A DNA stretch of 64,000 bases from Paenibacillus sp. CF384 (GTDB lineage Bacteria; Bacillota; Bacilli; Paenibacillales; Paenibacillaceae). The stretch lies in contig NZ_FNNV01000015.1 of NCBI RefSeq assembly GCF_900106745.1, forward strand, positions 124,001 through 188,000, in the 5' to 3' direction. The translations under genes and the position numbers were made by a program. The first letter of the stretch is position 1. Each line of letters opens with the position of its first letter. The notes beneath the pieces were generated by a model, which was not told the DNA's origin, did not search any database, and saw only the letters and a list, made by a program, of their open reading frames with translations. Of this stretch, positions 61,791 through 64,000 are shown piece after piece.

Positions 61791-63995
61791 TTATTTGCGG
61801 AATCGTTGAAGTCTTAAAGCGCTGAGCACGACGGAAACAGAGCTCAGCGCCATCGCAGCCCCTGCCACCCATGGGGCGAGCCAGCCGGCTGCGGCAATCG
61901 GGATTCCGACTGCATTATAGGCAAGCGCCCAGAATAAATTCTGCTTGATGTTGCTCATGGTTTGGCGGCTAAGTGCGATTGCTTCGGGAATGCTGCTTAA
62001 GTCGCCGCGCATCAGCGTAATATCCGCAGCCTCTATGGCAACGTCTGTACCTGTTCCCATGGCCATGCCGATATCAGCGGTCGCGAGTGCTGGCGCATCA
62101 TTGATGCCATCGCCAATCATGGCTACTCGAAGTCCGCGCGCTTGAAGCTTCTTCACTTCCTCTGCCTTGCCTTCAGGTAAAACTTCGGCAAGGACGGTAC
62201 CGATCCCTGCTTGTTCCGCGATTGCCCGCGCTGTTGATGCGTTGTCCCCTGTGATCATGACAACTTCCAATCCAAGCGCTTGCAGCGCCTCGACGGCCGC
62301 ACGGGATGTCGGCTTGATCCGATCCGCAACCGCAAGATAACCTGCGTACACGCCATCAACAGCTGCGAGAACAACCGTATTACCTGCCTTCTCCAGCTCC
62401 TCAACCTGCGACTGATCCGCAAACTCGACGCGATGCTGTGCTAGCAAGCGCCGAGTGCCGACAAGCAGCTCCTTCCCTTCGATGCGCGCTTCGATCCCGA
62501 AGCCGGGTATCGCCGCGAATGATTCGACGGCCGCCGCCTTCTCGATCCCCCGCTCAAGAAGACCAGCGACAATGGCTTCGCCAAGCGGATGCTCGGAGCT
62601 GCTCTCTGCTGTAAGAACCAGTCGCAGCAGCTCTTCTTCTCGGAAACCAGCCTCAACCTGATAACGCGTCAGCTTCGGTTTCCCTTCTGTAACGGTTCCC
62701 GTCTTATCGAGCAGCACAGCATCGATGAGATGCGCTCGCTCAAGGTGCTCTCCGCCTTTGAACAAGATGCCCAGCTCAGCAGCCCTTCCAGAGCCGGCCA
62801 TAATCGAGGTCGGCGTCGCAAGACCGAGTGCACAAGGACATGCAATGACGAGCACAGCAATCGCTTTGCGAAGCGCTTCCGGGAATGCTCCCGGCTCCAG
62901 CGCAAAGTACCAGACCAGAAACGTGACCGCAGCGATTCCAATCACGATAGGGACGAAGATGCCGGAGATAACATCCGCAATCCGCTGGATTGGCGCTTTC
63001 GAGCCCTGCGCTTCCTCCACGATACGGATAATGGAAGCCAGTACGGTTTCTTTGCCCACCTTCGTGGCTCTCATGACAAGAGCGCCGTTTCCGTTTATCG
63101 TTGCCCCGATAAGCGGATCATCCGCTTGCTTCTGAACAGGGAAACTCTCTCCGGTTAGCATCGACTCGTCTACGGATGAGCTTCCTTCCAGCACAACGCC
63201 GTCGACAGGGATCTTCTCCCCCGGCTTTACAGCGACTAAATCACCGGTCTGTACCTCCTCAATCGGCAGGCGAACCTCAATTCCTTCTCTTATGACGACG
63301 GCTTGCTTAGGTGCGAGACCAATTAAAGCACTAATCGCTTGTGAGGAACGACCTTTCGCCAGCGCTTCGAGCAACTTCCCGAGCAGCAGGAAGGTGATGA
63401 GCAGCGCACTCGTTTCATAGTACAGTTCAACACTATGCATGTGATCCCCTAGGGATGCCAGCGTCTCGACCAAACTATAGAAATAAGCCGCAGATGTTCC
63501 GATTGCCACTAACACATCCATGTTGGCGCTTCTGCCGCGCAATGCCTTATAGGCGCCTATATAGAACGGAGCGCCGATTACAAATTGAACCGGTGTAGCC
63601 AAAACAAGCTGCAGCCAAGGATTCATGAACCAGCCCGGAATGTGAAGAAATGATGCAAACGCGAAGTGATCGGCCATCGCTAACAGCAGAGGCAATGAGA
63701 GCAGCGCCGAGACAAGTAACCGAAGCTTCAACTGCTTCAATCCCGCTTCACGCTGTTCACCGAGCTGCGACATCTCTTTATGTAGTTCAGCATGAAACCC
63801 AAGCTGATCTACTTTGGTCATCACGTCGCCTATGGCGATGACAGCTTCATTATATTCCACACGAGCGGTTTCCATCGTCAAATTCACGCTGGCACTCGTG
63901 ACACCTTCAAGTCTCGATAGACCCTTCTCGATACGAGATGCGCAAGAGGCGCATGTCATGCCGCTGATCTGCAGAGTAGTCTTCTGTGTCGCCAC
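61791..63995 (-). CDS. copA: Cu(I)-exporting P-type ATPase CopA
   Basis: The 734-residue frame has one N-terminal metal-binding domain (GMTCASC) and eight membrane helices. It carries the A-domain motif TGES, the Cu-type CPC motif [16 protein letters not shown] and [11 protein letters not shown]. The last helices show the [12 protein letters not shown] and [14 protein letters not shown] stretches typical of P1B-1 Cu(I) pumps. The first codon in frame is GTG at 63995, only 5 nt from the window end. The true start, ribosome site, promoter and any CsoR or CueR site may lie outside the window. One metal-binding domain rather than two is visible. Confidence 0.95.
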   Translation of the reverse strand: MATQKTTLQISGMTCASCASRIEKGLSRLEGVTSASVNLTMETARVEYNEAVIAIGDVMTKVDQLGFHAELHKEMSQLGEQREAGLKQLKLRLLVSALLSLPLLLAMADHFAFASFLHIPGWFMNPWLQLVLATPVQFVIGAPFYIGAYKALRGRSANMDVLVAIGTSAAYFYSLVETLASLGDHMHSVELYYETSALLITFLLLGKLLEALAKGRSSQAISALIGLAPKQAVVIREGIEVRLPIEEVQTGDLVAVKPGEKIPVDGVVLEGSSSVDESMLTGESFPVQKQADDPLIGATINGNGALVMRATKVGKETVLASIIRIVEEAQGSKAPIQRIADVISGIFVPIVIGIAAVTFLVWYFALEPGAFPEALRKAIAVLVIACPCALGLATPTSIMAGSGRAAELGILFKGGEHLERAHLIDAVLLDKTGTVTEGKPKLTRYQVEAGFREEELLRLVLTAESSSEHPLGEAIVAGLLERGIEKAAAVESFAAIPGFGIEARIEGKELLVGTRRLLAQHRVEFADQSQVEELEKAGNTVVLAAVDGVYAGYLAVADRIKPTSRAAVEALQALGLEVVMITGDNASTARAIAEQAGIGTVLAEVLPEGKAEEVKKLQARGLRVAMIGDGINDAPALATADIGMAMGTGTDVAIEAADITLMRGDLSSIPEAIALSRQTMSNIKQNLFWALAYNAVGIPIAAAGWLAPWVAGAAMALSSVSVVLSALRLQRFRK

Positions 63996-64000
63996 GATAG

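Noticed and set aside
1..64000. Prophage, integrative element or rRNA/tRNA genes
   Set aside because: No integrase, capsid, transposase or tRNA-like cloverleaf was recognised. The gene content is chromosomal housekeeping and catabolic.

Overview
The window looks like chromosomal DNA of an endospore-forming Bacillota of the Paenibacillus type. The evidence is a three-gene ger germinant-receptor operon, LtaS and UgtP-like lipoteichoic-acid enzymes, sigma-A promoters with strong Shine-Dalgarno sequences, a BirA box of Bacillus type, many U-tract terminators and two ykkC-class riboswitches. No rRNA, tRNA, CRISPR array, IS element or prophage module was recognised. The genus is an inference; a 16S or whole-genome match would settle it.

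Region 1 (1-8.4 kb) is an arginine/proline catabolic cluster. It holds glutamate dehydrogenase (cut by the window edge), P5C dehydrogenase (rocA), proline dehydrogenase, a PAS-AAA+-Fis regulator of RocR type, an arginase paralogue, ornithine aminotransferase (rocD) and arginase (rocF). Together they take arginine and proline to glutamate and 2-oxoglutarate. Two members look degenerate while remaining full length. The arginase paralogue lacks two Mn ligands and the active-site His. The regulator has lost the Walker B Asp, one arginine finger, the sensor II Arg and the Thr of GAFTGA.

Region 2 (8.4-27.7 kb) carries housekeeping and envelope genes: a VOC protein behind a LexA-like site, a LysR regulator, a HesB-like protein, a DacA-type carboxypeptidase, a His-rich P1B-type ATPase, a Nudix hydrolase, an aldo-keto reductase, UgtP, an MBL hydrolase, an AHSA1/ArsR pair, an EamA transporter and an M42 peptidase. 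It ends with a biotin ECF transporter in which one ATPase is fused to EcfT, divergent from bioY across a BirA box.

Region 3 (27.7-35.7 kb) is a guanidine-degradation operon. A ykkC/guanidine-I riboswitch is followed by two DUF1989 carboxyguanidine deiminase subunits, a biotin-dependent urea/guanidine carboxylase and allophanate hydrolase. Biotin uptake lies next door. A second ykkC-class riboswitch at 44.2 kb controls an APC-family permease.

Region 4 (35.7-52.3 kb) holds ltaS with a radical SAM gene, an iron-regulated FhuF-like reductase, the adaA-adaB/alkA alkylation-repair genes, ydjO, glutathione peroxidase, a zinc-ribbon/winged-helix/deoxyribosyltransferase-like protein, the gerB-gerA-gerC operon and an NlpC/P60 hydrolase. 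Region 5 (52.3-64 kb) holds dgt, odhB-odhA, bdbC-bdbD, a DinG-type helicase, and copZ-copA.

The most unusual non-coding content is two large arrays of palindromic tandem repeats (15.25-16.86 kb and 39.7-40.7 kb). Each joins a 113-bp-period family (arms GAGAGTCGG/CCGACTCTC) to a 120/121-bp-period family (arms AAGCGG/CCGCTT). The two families appear in opposite order at the two loci, and some stems show paired changes in both arms.
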